The translations under genes and the position numbers were made by a program. DNA of 64,000 bases, taken from UBA6019 sp035535055 (GTDB taxonomy: Bacteria > Chloroflexota > Dormibacteria > Dormibacterales > Dormibacteraceae). Under the pieces are notes generated by a model. The model did not search any database. It was not told where the DNA came from and was given only the letters and a program-made list of their open reading frames with translations. Positions 6,668-14,938 of this stretch are shown here, piece after piece; position 1 is the stretch's first letter; the number at the start of each line of letters is the position of its first letter. The DNA lies in assembly GCA_035535055.1 (NCBI GenBank), contig DATLQT010000083.1, positions 1-64,000 on the forward strand, in the 5' to 3' direction.

Positions 6668-7996
6668 CTAGCCGTGGCCCTCGTGGTGCGGCGCGTCTGC
6701 AGCGGATCCGGCGAACTCGTCCGGGTGGCGGTCGAAGGCCGCCTTGCAGCCCGCGGAGCAGAAGTGGTAGGTCTCGCCCTCGTAGCTCGAGGCTCCGGCG
6801 GCCGTGGGGGGGTCGACGGTCATGCCGCAGACCGGGTCCTTCGCCATCACCATCCGCTCGTCCGGTGACGCCTCCATGGCGCGAAGCATCGCAGGTCCGC
6901 CGGTGTTGAAAAAGCGCCAGCCGAGGACCGCGGCGACCACCAACACGGCGAGGTTCAGGAAGGCCGTGTAGTTCCACGCCGGCCGGGTCTGGAAGACGGT
7001 GATCTGGTGGTGGACGGGCACCAGCCCGAAGGCCTGGAAGAGAGCGCCGACGATGAGCCCCGCCAGCGCCATCGCCAGGTAGGAGACAACCAGCAGGTAG
7101 AGGCTCATCCGTCCGCCGTAGTACTTCCGGTATATGTTCAGGATGGGGATGATCAGGAGATCGGCGAAGATGAAGCTGATCACGCCTCCGAAGCTGATGC
7201 CTCCATTCCAGAGCACGACCGCGAGCGGGACGTTGCCCACCGAGCAGACGAAGCTCAGCATCGAGATGACGGGCCCGATCAGCGGCCCCCAGAACTGGCC
7301 GAGGGCAGGGCTGCTGGTCAAAAAGAGCGCCCGCCAGAAGCTGTTGGGCACCCAGGCCGCCAGCGCGCCGGCGACGAGGAAGCCGAGAAGAACGTCCTGC
7401 CAGAGGCTGGCGACGTCCATATAGAAGTAGTGGCTGATCGCCGTGAACGCCCTCGCCGAGAGGAGCCGTCCGAGGAAAGGGCCGCCGGTGATCGACATGT
7501 CCATTTCGCCGTGGCCCTCCATCCGGCCGACTAGGCCGCGCTCGGCCTGCAGGCGCGCGGCCTCGACCATCCGGGCGCGCAGCGTGTATTTGAAGATCAC
7601 GGCCAGGATCGCGATCATCAGCAGCCCGCCGGCGAACTCGGCCGCGACGAACTGCCAGCCCAGGAGCACCAGCAGGACCAGGCCCAGCTCGAAGACGAGG
7701 TTGGTGCTGGCGAACTCGAAGATGATCGCGTTGCCGAATGACGCGCCCTTGCGGAAGAGCCCGCGGCCGACGGCGGTCGCCGCGTAGGAGCAGCTGGAGC
7801 TGGCCGCGCCCGCCAGGGTCGCGAAGGTGATGCCGCGAAGGTCAGGCTTGCCGAGGACCCTAACCACCGCCTTCTTCGAACCCATCGACTGCACGACGGC
7901 AGAGATGAGGAAGCCGAGCGCGAGCGGCCAAAGAACCTCCCAGAACATGAAGAAGGCCATCTGGAGGGCCTGGCCGATCGCCTGGACCACGAACAT
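6668..7996 (-). CDS. DUF318/ArsP-type permease with C-terminal YHS domain
   Basis: This 442-residue protein has about eight to ten membrane segments of the YraQ/ArsP (DUF318) permease family, with conserved CSYAATA and CSVGNVPLA motifs near re-entrant helices. A YHS domain is fused at the C-terminus (about residues 383-425: DPVCGMTV ... HFCSAGCKAAF), followed by a His-rich tail. YHS domains bind transition metals and are common on copper and mercury transporters. Family members export arsenicals or metals; the substrate here is not decided. A broken CsoR-type repressor and its operator lie just upstream, consistent with a former metal-responsive unit. Confidence 0.88.
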   Translation of the reverse strand: MFVVQAIGQALQMAFFMFWEVLWPLALGFLISAVVQSMGSKKAVVRVLGKPDLRGITFATLAGAASSSCSYAATAVGRGLFRKGASFGNAIIFEFASTNLVFELGLVLLVLLGWQFVAAEFAGGLLMIAILAVIFKYTLRARMVEAARLQAERGLVGRMEGHGEMDMSITGGPFLGRLLSARAFTAISHYFYMDVASLWQDVLLGFLVAGALAAWVPNSFWRALFLTSSPALGQFWGPLIGPVISMLSFVCSVGNVPLAVVLWNGGISFGGVISFIFADLLIIPILNIYRKYYGGRMSLYLLVVSYLAMALAGLIVGALFQAFGLVPVHHQITVFQTRPAWNYTAFLNLAVLVVAAVLGWRFFNTGGPAMLRAMEASPDERMVMAKDPVCGMTVDPPTAAGASSYEGETYHFCSAGCKAAFDRHPDEFAGSAADAPHHEGHG

Positions 7997-8005
7997 CCCG
8001 GAGCG

Positions 8006-8184
8006 CTAGCCTCGCACCAGCCGCTCGACGGCGCCGTTCAGCTCGCGGATCTTGTCGCCGGCGTCACCGGCCTGGATGGCTTCGGTCACGCAATGCTCGG
8101 TGTGGTCCGCGCGCAGAAGCGCACCTGCCCCTCGACGCGGCGGAGGCGGTCCAGCACCTGCGGGTCGTCCTGATATCGAGCCAT
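8006..8184 (-). pseudogene. CsoR/FrmR-type (DUF156) repressor, internally deleted and frameshifted
   Basis: Translation from the ATG at 8184 gives the first helix of a CsoR-type repressor (MARYQDD...LDRLRRVEGQVR). It then runs into a stop ten residues later. In another frame the C-terminal helix resumes (ADHTEHCVTEAI...NGAVERL) to a stop at 8006. The middle, about 30-35 residues with one conserved metal-ligand cysteine, is missing, and the remaining 179 bp are not a multiple of three. No single start gives a working tetramer fold. The operator upstream survives. Confidence 0.75.
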
Positions 8185-8194
8185 GCCATCAGGA

Positions 8195-8209
8195 TACCCC
8201 CCGGGGGTA
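8195..8209. promoter_or_regulatory. CsoR-type operator
   Basis: TACCCCC-C-GGGGGTA is a perfect 7-bp inverted repeat with a G/C-tract centre, the form recognised by CsoR/RcnR/FrmR repressors. It lies 11 bp upstream of the broken repressor start and would also control the permease behind it. Confidence 0.6.
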
Positions 8210-8222
8210 CCGAAGCAGGTGA

Positions 8223-8591
8223 CTAGTGATCGAGTTCCCGGAGGCGCTCATCGATCAGCCTATTCACGAGCGCCTTGTTGAGTGGCCGGTCAACCGGAAA
8301 TCGGAGGGCGCCTTTTGACGTCGTGAACTCGCTGACCTCGTTCGGCAGCCGGGCGAGCACCGAGCCGCTATGCGGCAGGTAGCTCAGGTGGTTCTTGAAG
8401 GCGGCGAAGCCGACGATCAACTTTCCGTTGAGGCGAAAGGCAGGGGCCCCGTAGGCGAGCCCCTCCTCGGCGTCGGGGACGATCTCCCGGATTGTCTGCC
8501 GGAGGTTCGCCAGCGTGGCGCGCTTGGGTTCCTCGAGCCCGACCAGGTAGGCGTCGATCTCCTCTTGTGACGTGGCGTGCCCTTCCCTCAG
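8223..8591 (-). CDS. DUF1801 (YdhG-like) protein
   Basis: The frame reads EEIDAYLVGLEE...NLRQTIREIVPDAEEGLAYGAP AFRLNGK and then IVGFAAFKNHLSYLPHSGSV, the full DUF1801/YdhG fold of about 115 residues. The family includes an iron chaperone-like protein in Bacillus, but its activity is uncertain. An ATG, GTG or TTG at the N-terminus is missing: the only standard start (TTG, 8420) removes half the domain. The coordinates use the in-frame CTG at 8591 just after an in-frame stop; initiation elsewhere, or a damaged start, is possible. Confidence 0.6.
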   Translation of the reverse strand: MREGHATSQEEIDAYLVGLEEPKRATLANLRQTIREIVPDAEEGLAYGAPAFRLNGKLIVGFAAFKNHLSYLPHSGSVLARLPNEVSEFTTSKGALRFPVDRPLNKALVNRLIDERLRELDH

Positions 8592-8594
8592 CCT

Positions 8595-9078
8595 TCACGC
8601 GGCTAGATGGCGGACTCGTCCTCGGGTCCGTCCCAGGACCAGCGTCAGGGACAGCCTGTCGGGGACCACCGTCCCCTGCGGTGAGATCGCCATCACCTCG
8701 GCCGCGGCCGACTCCATGTATGAGCGCAGGACGGCGCGGAACTCCGGGTCGTCCGGGAGGACGGCGTCATCGGCGGCCAGCATGAAACAGGCCACGAACC
8801 GCTCCCCCATGTCCGTCTGGGCGCCGGTGCCCGCGTGCAAGGCCTTCATCGCCCTGGCGGCGGCGCACCACGAACGATGTCTTGCCGTGGTCGGGATGGC
8901 CCGGGTGGGAGAAGGGGTGGTTCAGGACTGGGTCACCTCCTGCACCTCGCGTCCTACTGGGCGGAAGTGTTCGGAGGCCCCCCGCCGCTACTCGGAAGAG
9001 CACGGCGGCCACTCCGCGATGCTGAGCCTGGTCGCCTCCGGCGAATTCGAAGACCGACGGTCGCTTCCTAACCGTCAT
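8595..9078 (-). pseudogene. group II truncated hemoglobin gene scrambled by nested inversions
   Basis: Pieces of one truncated globin are present in mixed orientation. Minus-strand 9078-9031 gives PSVFEFAGGD. Plus-strand 8839-8886 gives KAFIALAAAHHERCLA. Minus-strand 8934-8887 gives DPVLNHPFSHPGHPDH. Plus-strand 8935-9030 gives HLASYWAEVFGGP, then RYSEEHGGHSAMLSL one base out of frame. Minus-strand 8838-8595 gives HAGTGAQTDMGERFVACF...LPDDPEFRAVLRSYME. Flipping 8839-9030 back, with 8887-8934 left as it is, restores the family order. The gene cannot make a globin now. Family members bind heme and handle O2 or NO. Confidence 0.8.
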
Positions 9079-9229
9079 CCGCTTGATCCGTCCACCGGAA
9101 GGCCTCGACCCGGCTTCGCAGGTACTCCAACTGACTGCGCATCTCCGGCGTGAGGATCCTCATCCTGAGCATCGATTCGATCGTCTGGAGGACTATCGCT
9201 CGGTCGTCGAGCCGGTCGTGGCCGCTCAC
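9068..9229 (-). CDS. small hypothetical protein
   Basis: A GTG start at 9229 gives 53 residues (LDDRAIVLQTIESMLRMRIL then a charged helix ending WTDQADDG), an amphipathic, acidic, helical profile. It just overlaps the start of the broken globin gene. I do not recognise a family. The rest of 9230-9434 shows no convincing gene. Confidence 0.3.
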   Translation of the reverse strand: MSGHDRLDDRAIVLQTIESMLRMRILTPEMRSQLEYLRSRVEAFRWTDQADDG

Positions 9230-9434
9230 CTCTGGCGCGCGTGCCTCAAGTCGGGTCCTGCGGCGTCGCGCCAAGGAGATCACAGCAAGTCGTTTCTCCA
9301 AACCGCCGGTTGGCGTCCGAATCGCTCGTGATGGTCCCGCCGTGCCCGCCTCGTTGCAGGCCGCATTCCATTCTCGATTCCTCGCCGCCCATGTTATCCA
9401 TCGCGCCGAAATATTTTGGCTACCGCCGCTGCGC

Positions 9435-9461
9435 TTGACATGACGGGCCGGCAAGTATGTT
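9435..9461 (+). promoter_or_regulatory. possible promoter before the polysaccharide deacetylase gene
   Basis: A perfect -35 hexamer TTGACA (9435-9440) is followed after 15 bp by TATGTT (9456-9461). The spacing is short of the optimum, so the call is weak. It would give a leader of about 140 nt. Confidence 0.3.
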
Positions 9462-9611
9462 TACTGATAGTCGCAGTTATGAGAACGGCCCCCGGGGCCT
9501 GGCCCGCGTTCCAGCGCAGTCCGCTGAAGGCGGGAAGAGAGGGAAATAGCGATCGAAGCACCGCGTCCGCGCAGACCGGGAGCCGAAGAGGGACGCTGGG
9601 TCCCGCGGACG

Positions 9612-10514
9612 ATGCTGGCGCTGACCAGTGTGGTCGCACTCGCAGCGGTCGGCATCTGGTACAGCGCCCAGCCGGCGGGCGTGTCTTCGGCCGTCCGGCC
9701 ATCGCCGGCGCCGAGCGGGGCGGTGCTGGCGGCCGGTGCGCAACCGTCGATTGCGGTCCCGCCCGGGCGCGCGGAGATCCGGGTGCCGATCCTCGAGTAC
9801 CACTACATCCGGGTCAACCCCGATCCCTCCGACCGCCTCGGCTACAACCTGTCGGTCACTCCGGACGACTTCGCGGCGCAGATGGACTGGCTCGCCGCCA
9901 ACGATTACCACCCGGTCACCATCGCCGACCTGCGCGACTACTTCAAATTGAGCACCCCGCTCCCCTCGCGGCCGGTGGTGCTGACCTTCGATGACGGCTA
10001 CGCGGACTTCTACTCCACCGCCTTCCCGGTCCTCCGGGCGCACCACTTCAAGTCGGTGGCCTTCATCGTGTCCGGCTTCCTCAACCGGCGCGTCTACATG
10101 AACCCCGACCAGATCGCCGCTCTCGACCGGACCGGGTTGGTCGAGATCGGTTCGCACACGGTCAGCCACGTCAACCTGGCGACCGCGGCGCCGGCCGACC
10201 TCGCCTTGCAGGTGGGCCAGAGCAAGTCCACGCTGGAGGCCCTGCTCGGCCATCCGGTGCTGGACTTCTGCTACCCCTCCGGCGCCTTCAACTCCACCGT
10301 CGAGGAAGCGCTGGCCGCGGCCGGCTACCAGACGGCGACGACCGAGCTGCCCGGGACGGAGCACTCTTGGGCCGACGCGCTGACCTGGTCCCGGGTCCGG
10401 GTCGGCGGCGGTGAGAAGCTGACCGACTTCATCGCCGGCCTTGGCTCGCCCGAGCCCGCCGTGCCGGCGGCGCAGCTGCCAATGCCTGCCCGGTCGGCTG
10501 GCATGGTGGGCTGA
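9612..10514 (+). CDS. secreted or membrane-anchored polysaccharide deacetylase (NodB domain)
   Basis: This 300-residue protein has an N-terminal hydrophobic segment (residues 2-19) and a Pro/Ala linker, then a NodB carbohydrate-esterase 4 domain. Metal-binding motifs are TFDDGY (125-130) and HTVSH (182-186); the third motif CYPSGAF (about 226-232) lines the groove. LEYHYI near residue 61 is typical of the IcaB/PgaB-like subgroup. It probably removes acetyl groups from an extracellular polysaccharide or peptidoglycan outside the membrane. It stands alone, converging with the DUF3465 gene. Confidence 0.9.
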   Translation: MLALTSVVALAAVGIWYSAQPAGVSSAVRPSPAPSGAVLAAGAQPSIAVPPGRAEIRVPILEYHYIRVNPDPSDRLGYNLSVTPDDFAAQMDWLAANDYHPVTIADLRDYFKLSTPLPSRPVVLTFDDGYADFYSTAFPVLRAHHFKSVAFIVSGFLNRRVYMNPDQIAALDRTGLVEIGSHTVSHVNLATAAPADLALQVGQSKSTLEALLGHPVLDFCYPSGAFNSTVEEALAAAGYQTATTELPGTEHSWADALTWSRVRVGGGEKLTDFIAGLGSPEPAVPAAQLPMPARSAGMVG

Positions 10515-10520
10515 GCACCC

Positions 10521-10982
10521 TCAGGAATAGGTCTTGCCGGCCAGCACGATCCAGCCAGGCAGGGGACATCCGCTCGAGGTCTGAGAGTGGAGGCAGTGGA
10601 CGCCGACGCGGCCGGGATCGATGTACAGCTGTCCGTGAACGGTCACCTGGTCGCCCGCAGTAGCGGGGATCCACTCGCCGAGCGTGATGTTGTAGTCCAG
10701 CTCGAGCTGGTCACCGAGGCTGTCCCGAACCTCGATCTGCTCATGGTCGGGCGCTCGCGCCGGTGCGCTGAGGACCGTTCCCACGAAGGTCACCTCGGCG
10801 CCGCTCCGGCCGGCCGCGATGTCCGAGCGGAGCGCCGCCGTGTCGGGGCGCGCCGGCTGCGAGTTCAGCCAGAGGTTGACACCGACCAGCGCGGCAAAGG
10901 CCACGATGGCGAGGCCTGCCAGTGGCCACCTCCAGCGGCGAATCCAGCCGCCTGCGGGCTGACGGCGCGGGCTGCGCTTCAC
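10521..10982 (-). CDS. membrane-anchored OB-fold protein (DUF3465-like)
   Basis: This 153-residue protein has a basic N-terminus, one membrane segment (about residues 19-39), then an extracytoplasmic domain. The domain has the DUF3465 pattern: SGAEVTFVGTVL, EIEVRDSLGDQLELDYNITLGEWIP, GDQVTVHGQLYIDPGRVGVHCLHSQ and a C-terminal GWIVLAGKTY. The DUF3465 fold is an OB barrel of unknown function. Two cysteines sit near the end (HCLH and GCPL). Confidence 0.72.
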   Translation of the reverse strand: MKRSPRRQPAGGWIRRWRWPLAGLAIVAFAALVGVNLWLNSQPARPDTAALRSDIAAGRSGAEVTFVGTVLSAPARAPDHEQIEVRDSLGDQLELDYNITLGEWIPATAGDQVTVHGQLYIDPGRVGVHCLHSQTSSGCPLPGWIVLAGKTYS

Positions 10983-11082
10983 CTGCCGTCAGCTTGACAG
11001 GCTTGGTCCATATGGACGCCACAGCCGGTGTTCACGAATCGACTGCAATGGTGTAGTGAAACCTGATAGCTTTCATGTTGAT

Positions 11083-11407
11083 ATGCCCACGCAGCTGACG
11101 CTTCAGCTGAGCGTCCACGACCTGCTCATCTGGCTCCTTGTCGGCCTTGTCGGCCTTGTCGGCCTTGTCGCCGGGCTTCTCGCGAGCCGCGTCATGCTCG
11201 GTGGCGGGCTTGGCCTGATCGGCGATTGCATCTCGGAATCCTCGGCGCGGTGGTCGGATGGTTCCTGGCCGTCTGGCTCGGAATCGACATCGTGATCGCC
11301 GGTCACCCCACGGTCAGCAAGGTCGTCATGGCATCGGAGCCGTCGTCCTGCTCCTGGTCCTCCGCCTGCTGGGTCCTCGGCGGTACCGGCGGCGGCAGGT
11401 CGTCTAG
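11083..11407 (+). pseudogene. GlsB/YeaQ/YmgE-type membrane protein, frameshifted twice
   Basis: Three successive frames together give one small transglycosylase-associated membrane protein. LTLQLSVHDLLIWLLVGLV...GGGLGLIGD is in the first frame. LGILGAVVGWFLAVWLGIDIVIAGHP is in the second, starting near 11226. GIGAVVLLLVLRLLGPRRYRRR is in the third, ending at the TAG at 11405-11407. The intact family protein is about 90 residues with three helices and is stress-induced in many bacteria. Two frameshifts leave no complete product unless the assembly is wrong here. Confidence 0.72.
11137..11172 (+). repeat. tandem 9-bp repeat within the GlsB-type gene
   Basis: CTTGTCGGC occurs three times exactly, and a fourth time with one mismatch. 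It lengthens the first helix by repeating V-G-L. The unit is a multiple of three, so copy changes would not shift the frame. Confidence 0.7.
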
Positions 11408-11451
11408 TCCGGCTTGAACGCAAAGACGATTTCCACCAAGGAGGTGCACGC

Positions 11452-11715
11452 ATGGCTGAATTGAGCACGCGCCGCAAGAACCGGATGGACACCGAGAGGT
11501 TTGCCTTTCCGAAGCAGCGCAAAGAGCCGATCAACGACGCGTCCCACGTCCGCAACGCCGTCGCCCGCTTCGACCAGGTGGAGGGCGTCACCGATTCCGA
11601 CCGCGACGCCGCCTGGCGCCGGATCCGCGCCGCCGCGCGGAAGTATCAGGTGGTGATCGAGGCGCGTGGCTGGCGGTCGCTGATGAAGGGCGGCAGATCT
11701 GGCGCGAAACACTGA
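11452..11715 (+). CDS. small basic hypothetical protein (DUF6582-like)
   Basis: An 87-residue basic protein with an ideal ribosome binding site (AAGGAGG) before ATG. The sequence opens LSTRRKNRMDTERFAFPKQRK, then EPINDASHVRNAVARFDQVEGVTDSDRDAAWRRI, and ends in a basic helix. This short pattern is seen in proteins often annotated as DUF6582 and in phage-type putative head or decoration proteins; no function is established. It follows the broken GlsB-type gene by 44 bp. Confidence 0.65.
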   Translation: MAELSTRRKNRMDTERFAFPKQRKEPINDASHVRNAVARFDQVEGVTDSDRDAAWRRIRAAARKYQVVIEARGWRSLMKGGRSGAKH

Positions 11716-11752
11716 AACCGCAAACGTTGCGGCACCGTGAGACCCTCAGCTC

Positions 11753-12622
11753 CTAAGCGGCGAACTCGACCTCGGTTAGCGTGATCCGCTTGCGCGTCTG
11801 CAGGCGGCCCTGCACCGGCGCGACGTAGGTCCCCGAGGTTGGGGCCACATCGGAGTAGTCCCCCCCAACCGCGACGGTCACGTAGTTGAGCCCTCCCCGG
11901 CTGGCGTGGGTCGGGTCGAAAGTCCAGGCAATCGCTTCGCCGGTCCCGTCGCCGGCGGGCAGCACGACCTCGACCCAGGCGTGGGTCCCGCCCTCGCCAA
12001 CCAGGTGGCCCGAGACGTACCGCGCGGGCAGGGAGCACGCCCGGCAGAGCGAGAGCATCAGGTGGGCGTAGTCCTGGCAGACGCCGTGACCGAGCGCGAG
12101 CGCCTCGGCGGCGGAGGTCCGAACCCCGGTCGAACCGTAGTTGTAGGTCATCGACTGGTACACCCAGTCGTTGATGGCCTCGGCCAGCTCGAGGCCCCAG
12201 GAGGCCCGTGCGCAAAGCTGGGCTGCCGCCTCGTGGATCCTGCGATCGGGCACGGTCAGAGCGGTCGGCTCAAGGAGGTAGCCGTCGTGGAGCCAGCCGT
12301 CGGCGAGGCGGTGGGGCTGCCCCGCCCAGCGCTCCAGCCGGACGCTGGCCGTGAACTCGACGCAGTCGCGGACGACCGGCGCGAAGACCGCGTGGACAAA
12401 GTTGCCGAAACGATCGACCCGGTCCTCGACGCTGGCGCCGCAAGCGGCCACCAGCAGCCGATGATCGAGCCTCACCTGGTCACCGAAGCGCTCCGGCGGG
12501 ATCACCACCAGCCGGTGGGCGAGGTCCCGGATCGGGGAGGGGTATTCGTAGCGAAAGGTCTGCTCCAGCAGATAGCTGGTCCGTCGCACCGCGGTCCAGT
12601 CGATCGAGACAGCGTCGGTCAT
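11753..12622 (-). CDS. transglutaminase-like cysteine protease family protein (first of three)
   Basis: This 289-residue protein has an N-terminal beta domain (Bact_transglu_N, residues 1-130) followed by a transglutaminase core. The catalytic triad is visible as Cys in GHGVCQDYAH, His in GGTHAWVEVVL and Asp in TFDPTHA. The start is the ATG at 12622, in a 4-nt ATGA overlap with the preceding transglutaminase gene. Bacterial members act as peptidases or amide-bond transferases. The adjoining ATP-grasp and alpha-E genes suggest a peptide ligation and removal pathway. Confidence 0.9.
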   Translation of the reverse strand: MTDAVSIDWTAVRRTSYLLEQTFRYEYPSPIRDLAHRLVVIPPERFGDQVRLDHRLLVAACGASVEDRVDRFGNFVHAVFAPVVRDCVEFTASVRLERWAGQPHRLADGWLHDGYLLEPTALTVPDRRIHEAAAQLCARASWGLELAEAINDWVYQSMTYNYGSTGVRTSAAEALALGHGVCQDYAHLMLSLCRACSLPARYVSGHLVGEGGTHAWVEVVLPAGDGTGEAIAWTFDPTHASRGGLNYVTVAVGGDYSDVAPTSGTYVAPVQGRLQTRKRITLTEVEFAA

Positions 12623-13425
12623 GCCATGTCCGCCCAGACCGTCAGCGCCTTGAAGGTCGCCGGACCGTAGGTCGTCATCATCGCCACGTCGAGCGCGTCG
12701 CGGCCCCGGCCGATCAGCACCCTTCCCAGGCGCGGACGGTTGTTGCGCGGATCGAAGGTCCACCAGCGCCCGCCGAGCCAGGCCTCCATCCAGGCGCAGA
12801 AGTCCATCGGGTCGGGCGACACCTCGATTCCCTCGCCGATGTCCGGGATGTAGCCGAAGACGTAGCGGGCGGGGATGTTCATGGCCCTGCAGAAGGTGAC
12901 TCCGAGGTGGGCGAAGTCCCGGCAGACGCCCTCTCGAGCGGCGAAGACGTCAGCCGCGGTGGTCAGAGCGTGGCTGGCGCCGTACCGGAAGTGGATGTTC
13001 TCGTTCACCCAGTCCGATATGGCCTGCACCCGCGCCCAGCCCCGAGGAGTGTTGCCGAAGAGCTCCCAGGCGCTGTCCATGAGCTCGTAGGACGGGCAGT
13101 AGCGGCTCGGCAGGGTGTAGTGGAGAAGCTCGCCCGGCAGCTCGTCGACGTTGCACGCCGGCGCCTCCAGCGCGACCGGGTCCCAGCGGTCGACCACCTC
13201 GACCACCGCGTCGTAGCGGAGAGTGACTTCCCCCGGCGAGAGGACCAGTCGCTTGACCGAGTTGCCATAGAAGTCGGTGAACTCGTCCAGCCCGAGCGGA
13301 GGATCGCTCGACCAGGTCTCGCTGACGAGGCGATGCTCCGGGTCGAAGCGCGGCCGGACCTGCACCGTCGCCGGTGTTGGCGCCTCGACGTTATAGCCGA
13401 ACTCGCAGCCGACGCGAAGCCTCAG
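12619..13425 (-). CDS. transglutaminase-like protein (second of three)
   Basis: The core domain has Cys in REGVCRDFAHLGVTFCR, His replaced by Cys-Ala-Trp in DFCAWMEAWLGG, and Asp in WTFDPRNNRPR. The usual catalytic His position (HAW) thus reads CAW, so activity is doubtful or altered. The N-terminal beta domain includes LRLRVGCEFGYNVEAPTPAT, which lies before the first standard start (GTG, 13365). The in-frame CTG at 13425 fits the family start and gives 268 residues. It is divergent from the ATP-grasp gene, with only 19 bp between them. Confidence 0.83.
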   Translation of the reverse strand: MRLRVGCEFGYNVEAPTPATVQVRPRFDPEHRLVSETWSSDPPLGLDEFTDFYGNSVKRLVLSPGEVTLRYDAVVEVVDRWDPVALEAPACNVDELPGELLHYTLPSRYCPSYELMDSAWELFGNTPRGWARVQAISDWVNENIHFRYGASHALTTAADVFAAREGVCRDFAHLGVTFCRAMNIPARYVFGYIPDIGEGIEVSPDPMDFCAWMEAWLGGRWWTFDPRNNRPRLGRVLIGRGRDALDVAMMTTYGPATFKALTVWADMA

Positions 13426-13444
13426 CGTCTGAGCCTCGTTTTCG

Positions 13445-14938
13445 ATGGCGGCACAAACTATAGCCGTGGCCCCGAGGAAGCCGATCGGCGCCGGCTACCA
13501 CCCGGGAGGGTTCTACGACGAGATGCTGGCGTCGCCCACCCAGCCTCGAGGCTCCTACCGGCGGCTCTTCGACCGCCTCCAAGAGCTGGGGCTGGTCGAG
13601 CTCGGTCGGCGCCACGATCGGGCCCTGCGGACCTTCCGCAACCACGGCATCACCTTCGCCGTCTATCCGGACGAGCAGGGCATCGAGAAGGTGTTTCCGT
13701 TCGACGTCATCCCGCGGGTGATCTCGGGCCGTACCTGGGCCCGGCTGGAGGCCGGCCTCCAGCAGCGGGTCAGGGCTCTGAACCTCTTCTTGGAGGACGT
13801 CTACGGGCGCAAGCTGATCCTCCGCCAGGGCGTCGTGGCGCCGGAGACGGTGCTCTCGAGCCCGCTCTACCTGCGCGAGATCGACGGCATGCCGGCGCCC
13901 CGCGGCATCCGCTGCCACATCGCCGGGGTCGACCTGGTCCGCGACCAGCGGGGCGACTTCCTGGTCCTCGAGGACAACCTGCGGACGCCGTCCGGCATCT
14001 CCTACGTCCTCGCCAACCGGGCGGTGATGAAGCGCGTCCTGCCCGACCTCTTCGAGGGCTACACCGTGCGGCCGGTAGAGGGCTACTGCCACCAGCTCCT
14101 GCGCAACCTGCGCTGGCTGGCGCCCGACGGGGTGGACGACCCGACGGTGGTGCTGCTCACGCCCGGAATCCACAACTCGGCCTACTACGAGCACCTCTAC
14201 CTCGCCAAGGAGATGGGCATCGACCTGGTCCAGGGTGCCGACCTGGTCGTCGACCAGGACCTCGTCTTCATGCGGACAACGCGCGGCCTGCGCCGGGTGC
14301 ACGTCATCTACCGGCGGGTCGACGACGAATGGCTCGACCCACTCTTCGGGCGCCAGGACTCGCTGGTCGGGGTGCCCGGCCTGGTCAACGCCTACCGCAC
14401 CGGCGGCGTCAGCATCGCCAACGGCCTCGGCACCGGAGTCGCCGACGACAAAGCCGTCTACGCGTTGATCCCCAAGATCATCCGCTACTACCTCGACGAG
14501 GACCCGATCCTGCCCAACGTGGAGACACACCTCTGCGCGATCGAGGCCGAGCGGCGCTACGTGCTCGAGCATCTCGACCATCTGGTGGTCAAGGCCGTCG
14601 GCGGGTCGGGTGGCTACGGGATGCTCATCGGGCCGGCCTCCAGCGCCGCCGAGCGCGAGCGTTTCCGGCGCCGGATAGAGGCGGAGCCGCGGGCCTTCAT
14701 CGCCCAGCCGGTGGTGGGCCTCTCAGTCCAGGCGGTGCTCGACGGCACCCGCCTTCGGGCCTGCCACCAAGATCTCCGGCCGTTCGTCCTGAGCGGCGCC
14801 GAGACCGAGGTGATCCCGGGAGGCCTGACCCGGGTCGCCCTCAAGCGAGGCTCCCTCGTCGTCAACAGCTCGCAGGGCGGCGGCAGCCGGGACACCTGGG
14901 TGCTCGGCGGCGGTCAGCGGGGGCCCAAAGATGCTTAG
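13445..14938 (+). CDS. circularly permuted ATP-grasp type 2 protein (DUF404/DUF407)
   Basis: This 497-residue protein has the permuted ATP-grasp arrangement: GGFYDEM and NHGITFAVYPDEQGIEKVFPFD near the N-terminus, LVLEDNLRTPSGISYVLANR in the middle (about 175-195), and HLVVKAVGGSGGYGMLIGP at about 383-402. It ends RGSLVVNSSQGGGSRDTWVL. ATP-grasp enzymes make an acyl phosphate and ligate an amine; this family is predicted to form peptide or amide bonds. The conserved operon with alpha-E and transglutaminase genes has been interpreted as peptide synthesis or tagging; no substrate is proven. It overlaps the next gene by 8 nt. Confidence 0.92.
   Translation: MAAQTIAVAPRKPIGAGYHPGGFYDEMLASPTQPRGSYRRLFDRLQELGLVELGRRHDRALRTFRNHGITFAVYPDEQGIEKVFPFDVIPRVISGRTWARLEAGLQQRVRALNLFLEDVYGRKLILRQGVVAPETVLSSPLYLREIDGMPAPRGIRCHIAGVDLVRDQRGDFLVLEDNLRTPSGISYVLANRAVMKRVLPDLFEGYTVRPVEGYCHQLLRNLRWLAPDGVDDPTVVLLTPGIHNSAYYEHLYLAKEMGIDLVQGADLVVDQDLVFMRTTRGLRRVHVIYRRVDDEWLDPLFGRQDSLVGVPGLVNAYRTGGVSIANGLGTGVADDKAVYALIPKIIRYYLDEDPILPNVETHLCAIEAERRYVLEHLDHLVVKAVGGSGGYGMLIGPASSAAERERFRRRIEAEPRAFIAQPVVGLSVQAVLDGTRLRACHQDLRPFVLSGAETEVIPGGLTRVALKRGSLVVNSSQGGGSRDTWVLGGGQRGPKDA

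Noticed and set aside
8140..8145. In-frame TGA of the broken CsoR-type gene as selenocysteine
   Set aside because: The family resumes in another frame, the middle of the fold is missing, and no SECIS stem follows.
8839..9030. Phase-variable invertible switch as the firm explanation for the globin scramble
   Set aside because: No convincing inverted repeats at the junctions and no invertase nearby; kept only as one of several possibilities.
11137..11172. CRISPR-type repeat
   Set aside because: A 9-bp unit without spacers, inside a coding region.
13391..14581. Long minus-strand ORF opposite the ATP-grasp gene
   Set aside because: Shadow frame of the plus-strand gene in GC-rich DNA, with acidic repeats and no family similarity.
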